From NCBI GenBank assembly GCA_052145115.1, contig JBKQPG010000034.1, positions 1 to 64,000 of the forward strand: a stretch of 64,000 nucleotides of DNA. Reading direction: 5' to 3'. Of this stretch, positions 45,767-54,655 are shown one piece after another; the stretch's first letter is position 1, and each line of letters opens with the position of its first letter. The DNA comes from CAIVVT01 sp052145115 (lineage in GTDB: Bacteria; Acidobacteriota; Terriglobia; Bryobacterales; Bryobacteraceae). The notes beneath the pieces were generated by a model that saw only the letters and a list, made by a program, of their open reading frames with translations, had not been told where the DNA came from and ran no database searches. A program made the position numbers and the translations under genes.

Positions 45767-46156
45767 CTACTCAAACTCGACCAGCACCTGCCCGCTTTGC
45801 ACTCCGTCGCCGGCCTTGACATTCACCTTCGAAATCTTCCCGGCGACAGGCGCGGTGATATTGGTTTCCATCTTCATCGCTTCCAAAACCAGCAGCGTGT
45901 CGCCGGGGTGGATCTGCTGTCCGGGCTGCGCGGCAATTTTGACGACGATGCCGTTGATCGGGCTGCGGCACACCTTGTCCTCATTGACATTCGCATCCCC
46001 CGCGGCGGGGGCCTTGGCTGCGGGCGGCGCCGCCGGCAGGTGCGCCACTGTTGGCTGCATGATGTAGCCGGCGGGCGGCAGCGGCTCGGGCTCGGGCTCC
46101 GACGCTTCGACATCCACTTCGTAGACTTTGTTATCGAGAGTGATCTTCAGTTTCAC
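45767..46156 (-). CDS. Biotin carboxyl carrier protein (transcarboxylase 1.3S / decarboxylase type)
   Basis: 129 residues: an N-terminal KLKITLDNKVYEVDVE strand pair, a flexible Pro/Ala linker (about 20-58) and a biotinyl domain with the acceptor lysine in VLEAMKMETNI (Lys95). The layout matches the 1.3S subunit of Propionibacterium transcarboxylase and the gamma chain of methylmalonyl-CoA decarboxylase. It would shuttle the carboxyl group between the 12S-like and 5S-like subunits encoded upstream. Confidence 0.93.
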   Translation of the reverse strand: MKLKITLDNKVYEVDVEASEPEPEPLPPAGYIMQPTVAHLPAAPPAAKAPAAGDANVNEDKVCRSPINGIVVKIAAQPGQQIHPGDTLLVLEAMKMETNITAPVAGKISKVNVKAGDGVQSGQVLVEFE

Positions 46157-46165
46157 GGCTGGCTC

Positions 46166-46543
46166 CTAAAACTCGCGCGCCATCTGCAAGGAGTGCGACG
46201 CCTGGACGAAAACGCGCCCCTGCTGCGCCCAGTCGCCGCTATCCACCAGGCGGATTGCGCGGATCCGCGGACGCTTGCCCAGGAAGGCGGCGACGGCGGC
46301 GGAGATGGCCAGCATTAGATCCTCGCCGGACTCTTCCTCTGCCGGGGCTGGCGCTTCCGCGGCCGCTAATTGCGCGGCCGGTGCGCCGGCGATGGCCAGG
46401 CCCGTGGATTGCAGCCGGTCGAGCCGCTGGTTGAGCGCGGCCAACTGCGTGGTCAGCGCCTCCAGAACTTTCATCAAGCCTTCCACGGCAGCCACGCCGG
46501 TGGACTCCGGAGCGGCGGCCGGTTCTTCCGTGGTCTTTCCCAT
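46166..46543 (-). CDS. OadG-like soluble subunit of a biotin-dependent (de)carboxylase
   Basis: 125 residues: a leucine-rich, probably coiled-coil region (about 18-48; VEGLMKVLEALTTQLAALNQ), an Ala/Pro linker and a C-terminal ISAAVAAFLGKRPRIRAIRL...DWAQQGRVFVQASHSL segment. This resembles the soluble tail of sodium-pump decarboxylase gamma/delta chains (AAISAAIAAY...IRxIR). Unlike OadG it has no membrane helix. It sits exactly between the 12S-like and biotin-carrier genes, so an assembly or scaffold role is likely. Function inferred from position and weak similarity. Confidence 0.65.
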   Translation of the reverse strand: MGKTTEEPAAAPESTGVAAVEGLMKVLEALTTQLAALNQRLDRLQSTGLAIAGAPAAQLAAAEAPAPAEEESGEDLMLAISAAVAAFLGKRPRIRAIRLVDSGDWAQQGRVFVQASHSLQMAREF

Positions 46544-46554
46544 GGCAGCTCTCC

Positions 46555-48105
46555 TTACAGCGGGATCAGGCCGTGCTTCTTGGCCGGCCGCAGTTCCCGT
46601 TTGGCCTTCAGATATTCGAGCGATTGGGCGATGTACTGGCGCGTCAGCGCGGGCTCGATAACGTCGTCCACCAGCCGCCGCCCCGCAGCGACGGTCGGAT
46701 TAGCGAACGCCTCGCGGTACTGCTCGATCATCTGCTTGCGCTTGGCGGCCTTGTCCTCGGCCTCCGAGATCTCTTTGCGAAACACGATTTCGGCCGCGCC
46801 CTCGGCGCCCATCACGGCGATTTCGGCGGTCGGCCAGGCATAGCTGCGATCCGCGCCGAGATCCTTGCAGCACATCGCGATGTAGGCTCCGCCGTAAGCC
46901 TTACGCAGGATCACGGTCACCTTGGGCACGGTGGCGGCGGAGTAGGCGAAGAGCATTTTGGCGCCGTGGCGGATAATGCCGCCGTATTCCTGCTCCACGC
47001 CGGGCAGGAAACCCGGCACGTCGACAAACGTCACCAGCGGGATGTTGAAGGCGTTGCAGAAGCGGATGAAGCGCGCGCCCTTGTCCGAGGAGTCAATGTC
47101 CAGGACGCCCGCCTTGAACTTGGGGTTGTTGGCGATGACGCCCACGGAGCGCCCGCAGATGCGCGCGAAGCCGATGGTCAGGGAAGCCGCGAAGCCGGCC
47201 TGGACTTCGAGAAAGTCGGCCTGGTCGACGACGTTCAGAATGACGTTGCGGACGTCGTAGGGCGCCTTGCCGTCGACCGGCACCATGTCGTTCAGCGCGG
47301 GGTTCGGATCGCAGGTGTAGTCGCCCGCAACGAAGGGCGGGTCCTGGAGGTTATTCGAAGGCAGGAAGCTCAGCAGCTTCTTGCAGATCAGCGCGGCATG
47401 GGCGTCGTCCTCGGCGATGAAGTGGATCACGCCCGAACGCGTCATGTGGGCGTCGGGACCGCCCAGTTCGTCGGCCGTCACGCTCTCGCCTGTCACTTGT
47501 TTGATGACCTGCGGTCCGGTGATGAATAGCTGCGCCTTGCGCGTCTGGATGATGAAATCGGTGAGCGCCGGGCTGTATGCCGCGCCGCCCGCGCAGGGCC
47601 CGCAGATGAGCGAGATCTGGGGCACCGCGCCCGACAGCATCACGTTGGCGTAGAAGACCTTCCCATAGCCGGAGAGCGAGTCGATGCCCTCCTGCACGCG
47701 CGCGCCGCCGGAGTCGTTGATGAAAACGAAAGGGCTGCCGGTCATCAACGATTGCTGCATGATCTCGGCCACCTTGGTCGAGTGCAGCTCGCCGGCCGAA
47801 CCGCCCAGCACGGTGAAGTCCTGGCTGGCGAGGTGAATCAGCCGGCCCTGCATGGACGCCGCTCCGGTCACCACGCCGTCGGCCGGCGTCTCCTTGCCGG
47901 CCATGCCGAACATGGTGGCGCGGTGCTGGGCAAACAGCCCCGTTTCCATGAAGCTGCCGGGATCGACCAGTGCGTCGACCCGCTCGCGCGCCGTCAGCTT
48001 GCCTGCGGCGCGCTGCTTTTCCAGCTTGTCGGCGCCGCCGCCTTGCAGCAGCTCGGCGCGCTTCTTATTTAACGCTTCGATTTTTTGCTCCATGGTTTGG
48101 GACAT
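46555..48105 (-). CDS. Methylmalonyl-CoA/propionyl-CoA carboxyltransferase subunit (12S / MmdA / PccB type)
   Basis: 516 residues of the acyl-CoA carboxyltransferase family with two crotonase-like halves (VLGGSAGELHSTKVAEIMQ, FINDSGGARVQEGIDSLSGYG, CGPCAGGAAYSPALTDF; GGAYIAMCCKDLGADRSYAWP, AVMGAEGAAEIVF). It transfers the carboxyl group between methylmalonyl-CoA and carrier-bound biotin. No biotin carboxylase gene is present in the window, which favours transcarboxylase or decarboxylase use over ATP-dependent propionyl-CoA carboxylation, unless a carboxylase lies elsewhere. Confidence 0.93.
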   Translation of the reverse strand: MSQTMEQKIEALNKKRAELLQGGGADKLEKQRAAGKLTARERVDALVDPGSFMETGLFAQHRATMFGMAGKETPADGVVTGAASMQGRLIHLASQDFTVLGGSAGELHSTKVAEIMQQSLMTGSPFVFINDSGGARVQEGIDSLSGYGKVFYANVMLSGAVPQISLICGPCAGGAAYSPALTDFIIQTRKAQLFITGPQVIKQVTGESVTADELGGPDAHMTRSGVIHFIAEDDAHAALICKKLLSFLPSNNLQDPPFVAGDYTCDPNPALNDMVPVDGKAPYDVRNVILNVVDQADFLEVQAGFAASLTIGFARICGRSVGVIANNPKFKAGVLDIDSSDKGARFIRFCNAFNIPLVTFVDVPGFLPGVEQEYGGIIRHGAKMLFAYSAATVPKVTVILRKAYGGAYIAMCCKDLGADRSYAWPTAEIAVMGAEGAAEIVFRKEISEAEDKAAKRKQMIEQYREAFANPTVAAGRRLVDDVIEPALTRQYIAQSLEYLKAKRELRPAKKHGLIPL

Positions 48106-48196
48106 CGTGGTTCAGGCCTTCTCTTCCGTCAGTTTCGTTCGCCCCGCGGGCGCCCCACCCGGGCAGTGGTCTGGCCGGGCGTGCGCGGTCGTGGGC

Positions 48197-49702
48197 CTAT
48201 GCCGGCGCCACCGTCACCTTGTGGGACTTGCCCTTGAGCTTGACTTCGTAAGTGACCGGCCCGAGTAACGCCCCTGCGCCGCCGTCGGCCTTCTTGCCGG
48301 CCGCGGCCGCGGGAGCCGCCTTCGCGGGATCCTGGCCGAGGTTCTTGGGGCCGTCCTTGCGGGTCGAGAAAAACTTCGGGGCCACGGCCGGGAACATGGC
48401 GTAGGTCAGCACGTCCTCGTCGCTGCCGTCGCAGCCCTTCAGTGCCAGCGCCTGCCCGCGCAGGTCCTCCCACTCCGGCTTCAGCAGGTCGGCCGGCCGC
48501 CCGTGGATCGGCTCCTTCTTGGCCTGTTTGGCGGCCAGTTCCACGATTTCCTGTTTGCGCGTCCCGAGGCACGTGCCGTAGTAGCCCAGCATCAGGTCGG
48601 CGAATTCGCCGGTCAGCACCTTGTAGCGCCCCATCATGACGTTGAACACCGCCTGGGTCCCGACGATCTGGCTCGACGGCGTCACCAGCGGCGGGTAGCC
48701 GGCGTCCTGGCGCACCCGCGGCACCTCGGCCAGCACTTCCTTGAGCTTGTCCGCCGCGCCCTGCTGCTTCAGTTGGCTCTCCATATTGGAGATCATGCCG
48801 CCCGGGATCTGGCTGTCAAAGATCTCGGTATCGACGCCAGTGATGTTGGACAGGAACTGGGCATAGCGCGGGCGGATCTTGGCGAAATGATCTTTGATCT
48901 TCAGTAAGCGGCTCTTGTCGAGACGCGTCTCGAAGCCCGTGCCTTCCAGCATTTCCACGAAACTCTCGGTCGGGTTGTGCCCGGGGCCGAGGCTCAGCGA
49001 GCTGATCGCTGTGTCGACGCAATCGGCGCCCGCCTCGATGGCCTTCATCAGGCTGACCATGGTCACGCCGGTGGTGGCATGCACATGCACATGCACGCGC
49101 GTCTGCTCACCGCAAGCCGTCTTGATCGCCTTGACGAGGTCATAGGCCGGCTGTGGCTTCAGCAGCGCCGCCATGTCCTTGATGCAGATCGACTGGCAGC
49201 CGAGTTCGACCAGTTGCTCGGCCAATTCGACGAAGCCGGTGATGGTGTGCAGCGGGCTGACCGTGTAGCAGATTGTGCCCTGGGCGTGTTTGCCGGCGCG
49301 CAGCACGGCCTGGATGGCGCGGCGCACGTTGCGCACGTCATTGAGCGCGTCGAACACGCGAAAGACGTCCATTCCGTTCTCCGCCGCCTGTTCCACAAAC
49401 TGGTCGACGACGGTGTCCTCGTAATGCCGGTAGCCCAGCAGGTTCTGCCCGCGCAGCAGCATCTGCAGGCGGGAATTCGGCAACAGCTTGCGGAACGTCC
49501 GCAGGCGTTCCCACGGATCTTCGTTCAGAAAGCGGATGCAGGCGTCGAAGGTCGCACCACCCCAGCACTCCACCGACCAGTAGCCGGCCTGGTCGAGGTC
49601 GGCGCAGGCTGGAACCATGTCCTCCAGCGCCATCCGGGTCGCCATCAGGCTCTGGTGGGCGTCCCGCAGGATGAGCTCGGTTACATCGATGATCTTGGAC
49701 AT
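48197..49702 (-). CDS. Pyruvate/oxaloacetate carboxyltransferase subunit (transcarboxylase 5S / OadA / PycB type)
   Basis: 501 residues: a DRE-TIM barrel with LRDAHQSLMATRM at the metal site, CIKDMAALL (carbamylated lysine) and HVHVHATTG metal ligands, then the PYC/OADA helical domain (about 310-450). It ends in a short linker-like tail (PVTYEVKLKGKSHKVTV) without its own biotinyl domain; biotin is on the separate 129-residue carrier. Length equals the 5S transcarboxylase subunit (about 500). It moves the carboxyl group between biotin and pyruvate/oxaloacetate. First gene of the cluster; GGAAGGA lies eight bases before the ATG. Confidence 0.92.
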   Translation of the reverse strand: MSKIIDVTELILRDAHQSLMATRMALEDMVPACADLDQAGYWSVECWGGATFDACIRFLNEDPWERLRTFRKLLPNSRLQMLLRGQNLLGYRHYEDTVVDQFVEQAAENGMDVFRVFDALNDVRNVRRAIQAVLRAGKHAQGTICYTVSPLHTITGFVELAEQLVELGCQSICIKDMAALLKPQPAYDLVKAIKTACGEQTRVHVHVHATTGVTMVSLMKAIEAGADCVDTAISSLSLGPGHNPTESFVEMLEGTGFETRLDKSRLLKIKDHFAKIRPRYAQFLSNITGVDTEIFDSQIPGGMISNMESQLKQQGAADKLKEVLAEVPRVRQDAGYPPLVTPSSQIVGTQAVFNVMMGRYKVLTGEFADLMLGYYGTCLGTRKQEIVELAAKQAKKEPIHGRPADLLKPEWEDLRGQALALKGCDGSDEDVLTYAMFPAVAPKFFSTRKDGPKNLGQDPAKAAPAAAAGKKADGGAGALLGPVTYEVKLKGKSHKVTVAPA

Positions 49703-49724
49703 TTGGGGAATCCTTCCAGCAGGT

Positions 49725-49821
49725 GGCTCCCGGGAGGGGATTAATCTTGACTAAACCCGGGAACCTTCAGTTTCAGAGTACCACATCCGATTCGAATTTG
49801 CGGACTTTCTCTACAGTAGAG
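49725..49821 (-). promoter_or_regulatory. Leader hairpin and palindrome upstream of the methylmalonyl-CoA cluster
   Basis: GGCTCCCGGG (49725-49734) and CCCGGGAACC (49756-49765) pair in nine of ten positions around a 21-base loop, starting 22 bases before the first ATG (49702) on the minus strand. Further upstream CTCTAC-A-GTAGAG (49809-49821) is a perfect palindrome, a candidate operator. No clear -35/-10 pair was found. The rest of the gap to 50047 shows no gene and no convincing cobalamin riboswitch. Confidence 0.35.
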
Positions 49822-50047
49822 TTCAGTATTGACTCCTGATCGATCGTGTTCCGATGCACCGCCTGCGGGAGGCTTGCGTAGGCCACTTCACGGACTGTAA
49901 CCAATTGAAAATGATTCATTTACTAGATAATGACGAAAGCCGGACCGCACCCGGCTGGAGGCTATTGGAACGTGCCGTAGCCGTCGCCGGAGCGGTACAC
50001 CACCCCGTCGGCCGGCCTGACACAAGCCCCGCTAAACTAGGGCGCTC

Positions 50048-51298
50048 TCAGCGCGCCAATTGCAGGATGGCGCCCTCGTCGGTGGCGACCCACAGGCCCC
50101 CGTCCGAGCACCTCACCAGCGTGGCTTCATTCGCCGCCGCCCGGTAGTCGACCTGCATCTCGAACCAGGCCGCGTGATCCGGCGACCACAGGATCCGCAA
50201 TTTGCCCGGGATGGGCGACTCCACGCGCAGCCGTCCCGCCGGCTGCACTGCGGCGAGCAGCACGCTGCCGTCGTCGAGTAGCGCCACATCGTGCACTACC
50301 AGTTCCTTGCGCCGGAAGACCGTCCAGCTTTCCCCCGTATGGAGGTCGATGTCGTAGACTTCCGCGGGCCACAGGAACGAGTCTTTGTATTGGAAAACGG
50401 CCGCCGCGCGTCCCGCCGCCATCCTCACCCTCCGGACGGAGCCGAAAGCCGACTTGAGGCGTCCCGTCCAGCTCTGGCCGTGGTCGAGGGTCTCGTACAC
50501 AACCGCCGTGCCGGGGAGACTCTTACGGTGCACGGCGCGCTCCGGCGTCATCCAGTCCGGCAGATGCGCGGATTCCGGCGTGGCCGTCGAATCGCCGGCC
50601 AGCATGCCCACGCCCGAGCCCATCATCGCCATTGTGCGCAGGTAGGTCTGTGGTGATTTGAGGTCCAGCTTCTCACTCTCGGGCACCTGATTCCAGGTGC
50701 GCCCTCCACTGTCCGTGCGGTAGAAGATCTTCCCGCCGCCATAGGCCCAACCCGTCTGCGGATTCAGAAACCAGACCTGGGTGCATTCCTCGCTGGGCAG
50801 CGTCCGCTTCTCCCATTTCACTCCGGCGTCGGCCGTAAACAACAGGCGCCCGGCGGTCACCACCCAGGCGTTGGTTTCACCCACGACGAAAACCCCCAGC
50901 GGGCTCTTCTCCGTCTTCTGCTGGGTCCAGGTCTGGCCGTTGTCGCGCGTCACCAGGAGCTGTGATTTCAGGCTGTCTGAATCGGTCGTCTCGACCAGCA
51001 TGCTGGCCAGGCCGAACTGCGGCGTGGGGAGCGCGAAATCCTGCAGGTGGCAGCGCTTGTCCAGCTCGTCGAAGTAATAGCGCATCTGCCAGCGCATTCC
51101 TTCGAACGGCCCCGCGGTGAGCGGCGGGATGGTTCCGGACGGAATCTCGACGACTGCCTCGGCGGCCTCCTTCTCGTTCTTGAGGGCCGGCGCCACCGCG
51201 GGTGGCGCGGCGCTGCGGGACTGTGCGGCGGAAGCGGAAGGAGCCCCCCACGGCAGGGCCGCCAGCAGGAACAGGTCACGGCGTCGCGGACGATTCAT
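50048..51298 (-). CDS. Exported BNR/Ycf48-like beta-propeller protein
   Basis: 416 residues with an arginine-led signal (RPRRRDLFLLAALPWGAPSASA, possibly Tat) and repeated propeller blades bearing Asp-box-like motifs (VTRDNGQTWTQQ, FTADAGVKWEKR, YRTDSGGRTWNQ, ETLDHGQSWTGR). Such seven-bladed WD40/BNR folds act in complex assembly (Ycf48) or as sialidase-like domains without catalysis. No sialidase catalytic set is visible. ATG 51298 overlaps the stop of the upstream GAF gene (ATGA). Confidence 0.82.
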   Translation of the reverse strand: MNRPRRRDLFLLAALPWGAPSASAAQSRSAAPPAVAPALKNEKEAAEAVVEIPSGTIPPLTAGPFEGMRWQMRYYFDELDKRCHLQDFALPTPQFGLASMLVETTDSDSLKSQLLVTRDNGQTWTQQKTEKSPLGVFVVGETNAWVVTAGRLLFTADAGVKWEKRTLPSEECTQVWFLNPQTGWAYGGGKIFYRTDSGGRTWNQVPESEKLDLKSPQTYLRTMAMMGSGVGMLAGDSTATPESAHLPDWMTPERAVHRKSLPGTAVVYETLDHGQSWTGRLKSAFGSVRRVRMAAGRAAAVFQYKDSFLWPAEVYDIDLHTGESWTVFRRKELVVHDVALLDDGSVLLAAVQPAGRLRVESPIPGKLRILWSPDHAAWFEMQVDYRAAANEATLVRCSDGGLWVATDEGAILQLAR

Positions 51299-51921
51299 GG
51301 CTCCGTCGCTCCCTCCGCGCCCTGGACTTCGCCCCGCGACTCGCTGCGCCCGCCCTGGCGGAGGAATTCCACGTGGTTGGCCTCCTCCGCGGCCGGCGCA
51401 AGCCGAGCCAGCGCCAGCAGGCACCCGACCTGCTCGCCCACCGTCGTCAGGAGTTCCATCTCGGCGCCTGAATGGCGCCGCGGCATGCGGTGCTGGACGT
51501 TGATTACGCCGATGACACGGTTGCGCGCGATGACGGGAACCGAGAGGAACGCCTCGTAGGTATCCTCCGGCAGGTTGGTGAACGTCTTGAAGCGCGGATC
51601 CTTATACGCCTCCATCGAGATGGAGAGCATCTTGCGCTCCCGCGCCACCCACCCTGTCAGGCCCTCGCTCATCTTCAGCCGCACCTTGCCGATCTCCAGC
51701 GGGTGTGGATTGGAGGAGGCGCACAGGACCAGTTGATCGTCCTCGATCAGGTACAGCAGGCAGGAATCGCAGTCTGTGAATCCCTGCACCAGGCGCACCA
51801 CCGCCTGCAGCGTCTCGGTGAGGCTCAGCGCGCGCACCATCAGGCGGCTGATGCGCTGGTAGACGCCGATTTGCTGTTCCAGACGCTCCAGCCGGGTTTC
51901 GAGGTCTTTGGCTCTTGCCAC
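51295..51921 (-). CDS. GAF-domain protein
   Basis: About 208 residues from GTG 51921 (start uncertain, no better codon in frame). A short coiled coil (AKDLETRLERLEQQIGVYQRI) leads into one GAF domain (about 30-175; TLQAVVRLVQGFTDCDSCLLYL, EGLTGWVARERKMLSI, FLSVPVIARNRVIGVINVQH) with no output domain. It could bind a small ligand or partner. It is coupled to the beta-propeller gene by a four-base overlap and divergent from bactofilin. Confidence 0.82.
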   Translation of the reverse strand: MARAKDLETRLERLEQQIGVYQRISRLMVRALSLTETLQAVVRLVQGFTDCDSCLLYLIEDDQLVLCASSNPHPLEIGKVRLKMSEGLTGWVARERKMLSISMEAYKDPRFKTFTNLPEDTYEAFLSVPVIARNRVIGVINVQHRMPRRHSGAEMELLTTVGEQVGCLLALARLAPAAEEANHVEFLRQGGRSESRGEVQGAEGATEP

Positions 51922-52096
51922 GCCTTCATTATGCCGCTTGCGGGCCAGAATCAATTTAGCGATGGCAAAGCAGGCCCGTTTCGGCGGAAAATGAAACGGA
52001 GCGGTCCGATGTGTCCCGGACCGCCCGAGCGCACTGGACGCGCAGCTCCAACCAGTCGTTGTAGGGGAACAACAACCAAGGGAACAACTACATATC

Positions 52097-52666
52097 ATGT
52101 GGAACAAGCAAAAGAAAGATGATCTGCCGCCTCGTCCCGAGCCGGCCCAGACGGCCGTGCCCGGACCGGCGCGGGAGGCGATCCCGACTTCGACCTACCC
52201 CAGCCGCCGGCCTGACGAAGCGGTCACGAGAGGCGCAGCCCTGATCGGCAAGAGCCTCGTTCTCAGCGGTAAGATTTCCGGCCGCGAGGATCTGGTCGTG
52301 GATGGCCGGATCGAGGGCGACGTCGAGCTTCCGGAGAACAAACTGACGGTTGGCGCCGGCGGCCACGTCCAGGGCGGCATCCGGGCCCGGGAGATCGTTG
52401 TCTACGGCACCGTCCATGGCAACATGGAGGCCGTGGAAAAGGTGGAGATCAAGCGCAATGCCCGCGTCCTGGGCGACATGCGCACCGCCCGGCCCGTGAT
52501 CGAGGAGGAAGCCTACTTCAAGGGCAACATCGAAACCGTTCGGGCGGAAGCGCCTAAGGTTGCCGTGCAGCGTCCGCCGGCGCCCGAGCCGCCCGTGCAG
52601 CCATCTCTGCCCAATGCCACGCCGGCGCATGCCGAGGCGCGGCCCGGAGAACCTCGCAAAGGATGA
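52097..52666 (+). CDS. Bactofilin
   Basis: 189 residues: a disordered proline-rich N-terminus, a central right-handed beta-helix (about 45-150; GAALIGKSLVLSGKISGREDLVVDG, given as its opening coils, then VGAGGHVQGGIRAREIVVYG, VEKVEIKRNARVLGDM) and a disordered C-terminus. Bactofilins polymerise without nucleotide into membrane-associated cytoskeletal filaments that position wall or exopolysaccharide machinery. The stop overlaps the next start by four bases. Confidence 0.93.
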   Translation: MWNKQKKDDLPPRPEPAQTAVPGPAREAIPTSTYPSRRPDEAVTRGAALIGKSLVLSGKISGREDLVVDGRIEGDVELPENKLTVGAGGHVQGGIRAREIVVYGTVHGNMEAVEKVEIKRNARVLGDMRTARPVIEEEAYFKGNIETVRAEAPKVAVQRPPAPEPPVQPSLPNATPAHAEARPGEPRKG

Positions 52667-53310
52667 ACGCCTTACCTTCGCGCGCCGCAGGCGTCCCCCC
52701 GGACGCCGCGGCCGCTCCCGATTCGCGCAAGAGTCACGGCTTACGGGCGCTGGTCGCCTCGCTCGAGGCCGGCTGTCCGCTTCAGGTGATGGATTTCGGC
52801 GGCCCGGTGCAGGAGAACATCGACTTCATCACGGACGTCTCGGTGGGCGCCGGCCACCGCCTCTATATCGACCATCTGCTGCATTCCTACGAGTACTTTT
52901 TCTCGGCCAAGGAACAGGAGGAGGGCGTCTTCCAGCCGGGTCGCATCGAGGAGTTCATCGCTTCGGTGCTGGACTTTCCCGACCACTCGGCCGACGCCAT
53001 TCTGATCTGGGACCGGCTCCAGTTTTTCCCGCCCCAGGTCGCCGAGGCGGTCGTCACCCGGCTGCGTCGCTTGCTGGCGCCGGATGCGTTCCTGCTGGCC
53101 CTGTTCCGGACGGATTCGAGCGGCGCCGACCGGGCGCCTTATACCTGCCGGATTCTGGACGGCCAGACCCTCCAGTTGCGCGAGCAGCCGCCGGCGCGCC
53201 GTATTCAGAACTTCAATCCGCGCACCATTCAGAAGCTCTTCCAGAATTACCGCGAGGTGAAGTTCTTTGTCAGCCGCGAGAGCCTGCAGGAAGTCCTGAT
53301 CCGGCGCTGA
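52663..53310 (+). CDS. Methyltransferase-like protein (class I SAM fold, divergent)
   Basis: 215 residues. CPLQVMDFGGPVQENIDFI resembles the SAM-binding motif I strand-loop, with DFGGPVQEN replacing the usual D-x-G-x-G-x-G. HSADAILIWDRLQFFPPQVAEAV fits motif IV and LRRLLAPDAFLLALF fits post-motif IV. It may be a degenerate methyltransferase. It is translationally coupled to bactofilin (ATGA overlap at 52663-52666), suggesting a joint function. The substrate is unknown. Confidence 0.65.
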   Translation: MNALPSRAAGVPPDAAAAPDSRKSHGLRALVASLEAGCPLQVMDFGGPVQENIDFITDVSVGAGHRLYIDHLLHSYEYFFSAKEQEEGVFQPGRIEEFIASVLDFPDHSADAILIWDRLQFFPPQVAEAVVTRLRRLLAPDAFLLALFRTDSSGADRAPYTCRILDGQTLQLREQPPARRIQNFNPRTIQKLFQNYREVKFFVSRESLQEVLIRR

Positions 53311-53397
53311 AGCTTTTACTCCGGGAAATACAAGTTCGAAGGGCGGCCCGGACCATCTGGGCTAAACTGGATTCAAACCCCGCTCTTTGGAAGGCCG

Positions 53398-54564
53398 ATG
53401 GAAACCCAGATCGAGCCACCGCCCAAACCGGCAACCGCCGAATCCCACGCTGTGCGCCTGGCCGCAACGTTGCTGGCCATCAGCCTGAGCGTCTGGTTAT
53501 TGCGCGCCGGTCGCCCGTTCTTCATCACTTTGATCAGTTCGGTGCTGCTGGCCTTCATTCTCGAGCCGCTGGTGCAGTTGTTCATGCGGCTGCGCATCCG
53601 GCGCGGCTTCGCCAGCTTCCTCGCCTGTTCGCTCATGCTGGGCGTGGTCTACTTCGTGCTGCTGGGCGTCTGGACGCAGGCCATCGGGTTCTGGGGCGAG
53701 ATGCCCAACTACAGCAAGCGCATCACCGACCTGGTCGATTCGGCCTCACTCAAGGTCGAGGCGGTCCAACGCTCGCTCGAAGAGACACTCATTCCGCCGC
53801 GTCTGCGCCGCACCCAGCCCGAGGAACCGCCCGTCAGAGCGCCGGCGGCCAGGAACCGCAAGGCCGCCCCCGCGCCCGCTCCGCCCAACACCGTGCAAGA
53901 GGTCCATATTCAGCCTGAGCCGACCGACCTCGTCAACGTCGTCTGGGAGTCGCTGTCGCGATTCTCGGATGCGTTGCTGCTGGCCTCGTTCGTGCCTTTC
54001 CTGGTCTATTTCTTCCTCAGTTGGCGCGACCACCTGCGCCGCGCTCTGCTCGACCTGGCCGAGGAGCGTTCGCGGGACACGCTCGACCATATTCTGAAGG
54101 GCGTTGCACACGTGGCGCGCGCTTACCTGGTGGGCAATTTCCTGCTTGGCGTCCTCCTGTCCGTGGCCAGCGCCGCGTTCTTCTACGTTGCTCGAGTTCC
54201 CTACTGGCAGGTGGCCGGGCCGCTGAGCGGATTCCTGAGCCTGATCCCGTACTTGGGCCTGCCGCTGGCCCTGCTGCCGCCATTCATTGCCGCGCTGCCG
54301 GTCTTTGACAACTGGGGACCGTACCTGCTGGTGGGCGTGGGCGTCGCGCTGTTGCACATGGTCGGCTTGAACCTGCTGTACCCCAAGCTGGTCGGCGCGC
54401 GCGTGCATTTGAACCCGCTCGCGGTGACCGTCGCGCTGATGGTCTGGTACATCCTCTGGGGCGGCGCCGGTCTGGTCCTGGCCATCCCCATTACGGCCGG
54501 CATGAAGGCCGTCTTCGACCGCACTCCCGGCCTGACCGGCTACGGCAAGCTGCTCGGCGACTGA
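53398..54564 (+). CDS. AI-2E family (TqsA/YdiK-like) membrane transporter
   Basis: 388 residues with about eight membrane helices: two near the N-terminus, a cytoplasmic Pro/Ala-rich insert (about 130-175), and a C-terminal helical block with the family motifs FLSLIPYLGLPLALLPPF, LLVGVGVALLHMVGLNLLYPKLVG and LNPLAVTVALMVWYILWGGAGL. Members export autoinducer-2 or exchange sodium for protons; the substrate here is unknown. GGAAGG precedes the ATG and a -10-like TAAACT lies about 30 bases upstream. The long insert is unusual. Confidence 0.88.
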   Translation: METQIEPPPKPATAESHAVRLAATLLAISLSVWLLRAGRPFFITLISSVLLAFILEPLVQLFMRLRIRRGFASFLACSLMLGVVYFVLLGVWTQAIGFWGEMPNYSKRITDLVDSASLKVEAVQRSLEETLIPPRLRRTQPEEPPVRAPAARNRKAAPAPAPPNTVQEVHIQPEPTDLVNVVWESLSRFSDALLLASFVPFLVYFFLSWRDHLRRALLDLAEERSRDTLDHILKGVAHVARAYLVGNFLLGVLLSVASAAFFYVARVPYWQVAGPLSGFLSLIPYLGLPLALLPPFIAALPVFDNWGPYLLVGVGVALLHMVGLNLLYPKLVGARVHLNPLAVTVALMVWYILWGGAGLVLAIPITAGMKAVFDRTPGLTGYGKLLGD

Positions 54565-54655
54565 CCCGCTGCTGCCCGCGCACCTCCCTTGGATAGACTG
54601 GAGAATCGAGCAGGCGCGCGCCCGGCCCCGCCGGACGCCGCCGGGAGAAAAAAGG

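Noticed and set aside
46166..49702. Sodium-pumping oxaloacetate/methylmalonyl-CoA decarboxylase
   Set aside because: No membrane beta subunit (OadB/MmdB) and no membrane-anchored gamma chain in the cluster, so a soluble transcarboxylase fits better; not excluded if OadB is elsewhere.
49703..49800. Cobalamin riboswitch before the mutase cluster
   Set aside because: A GGAG...ACCTGC stretch near the start loosely recalls a B12 box, but spacing is wrong and the conserved core is absent.
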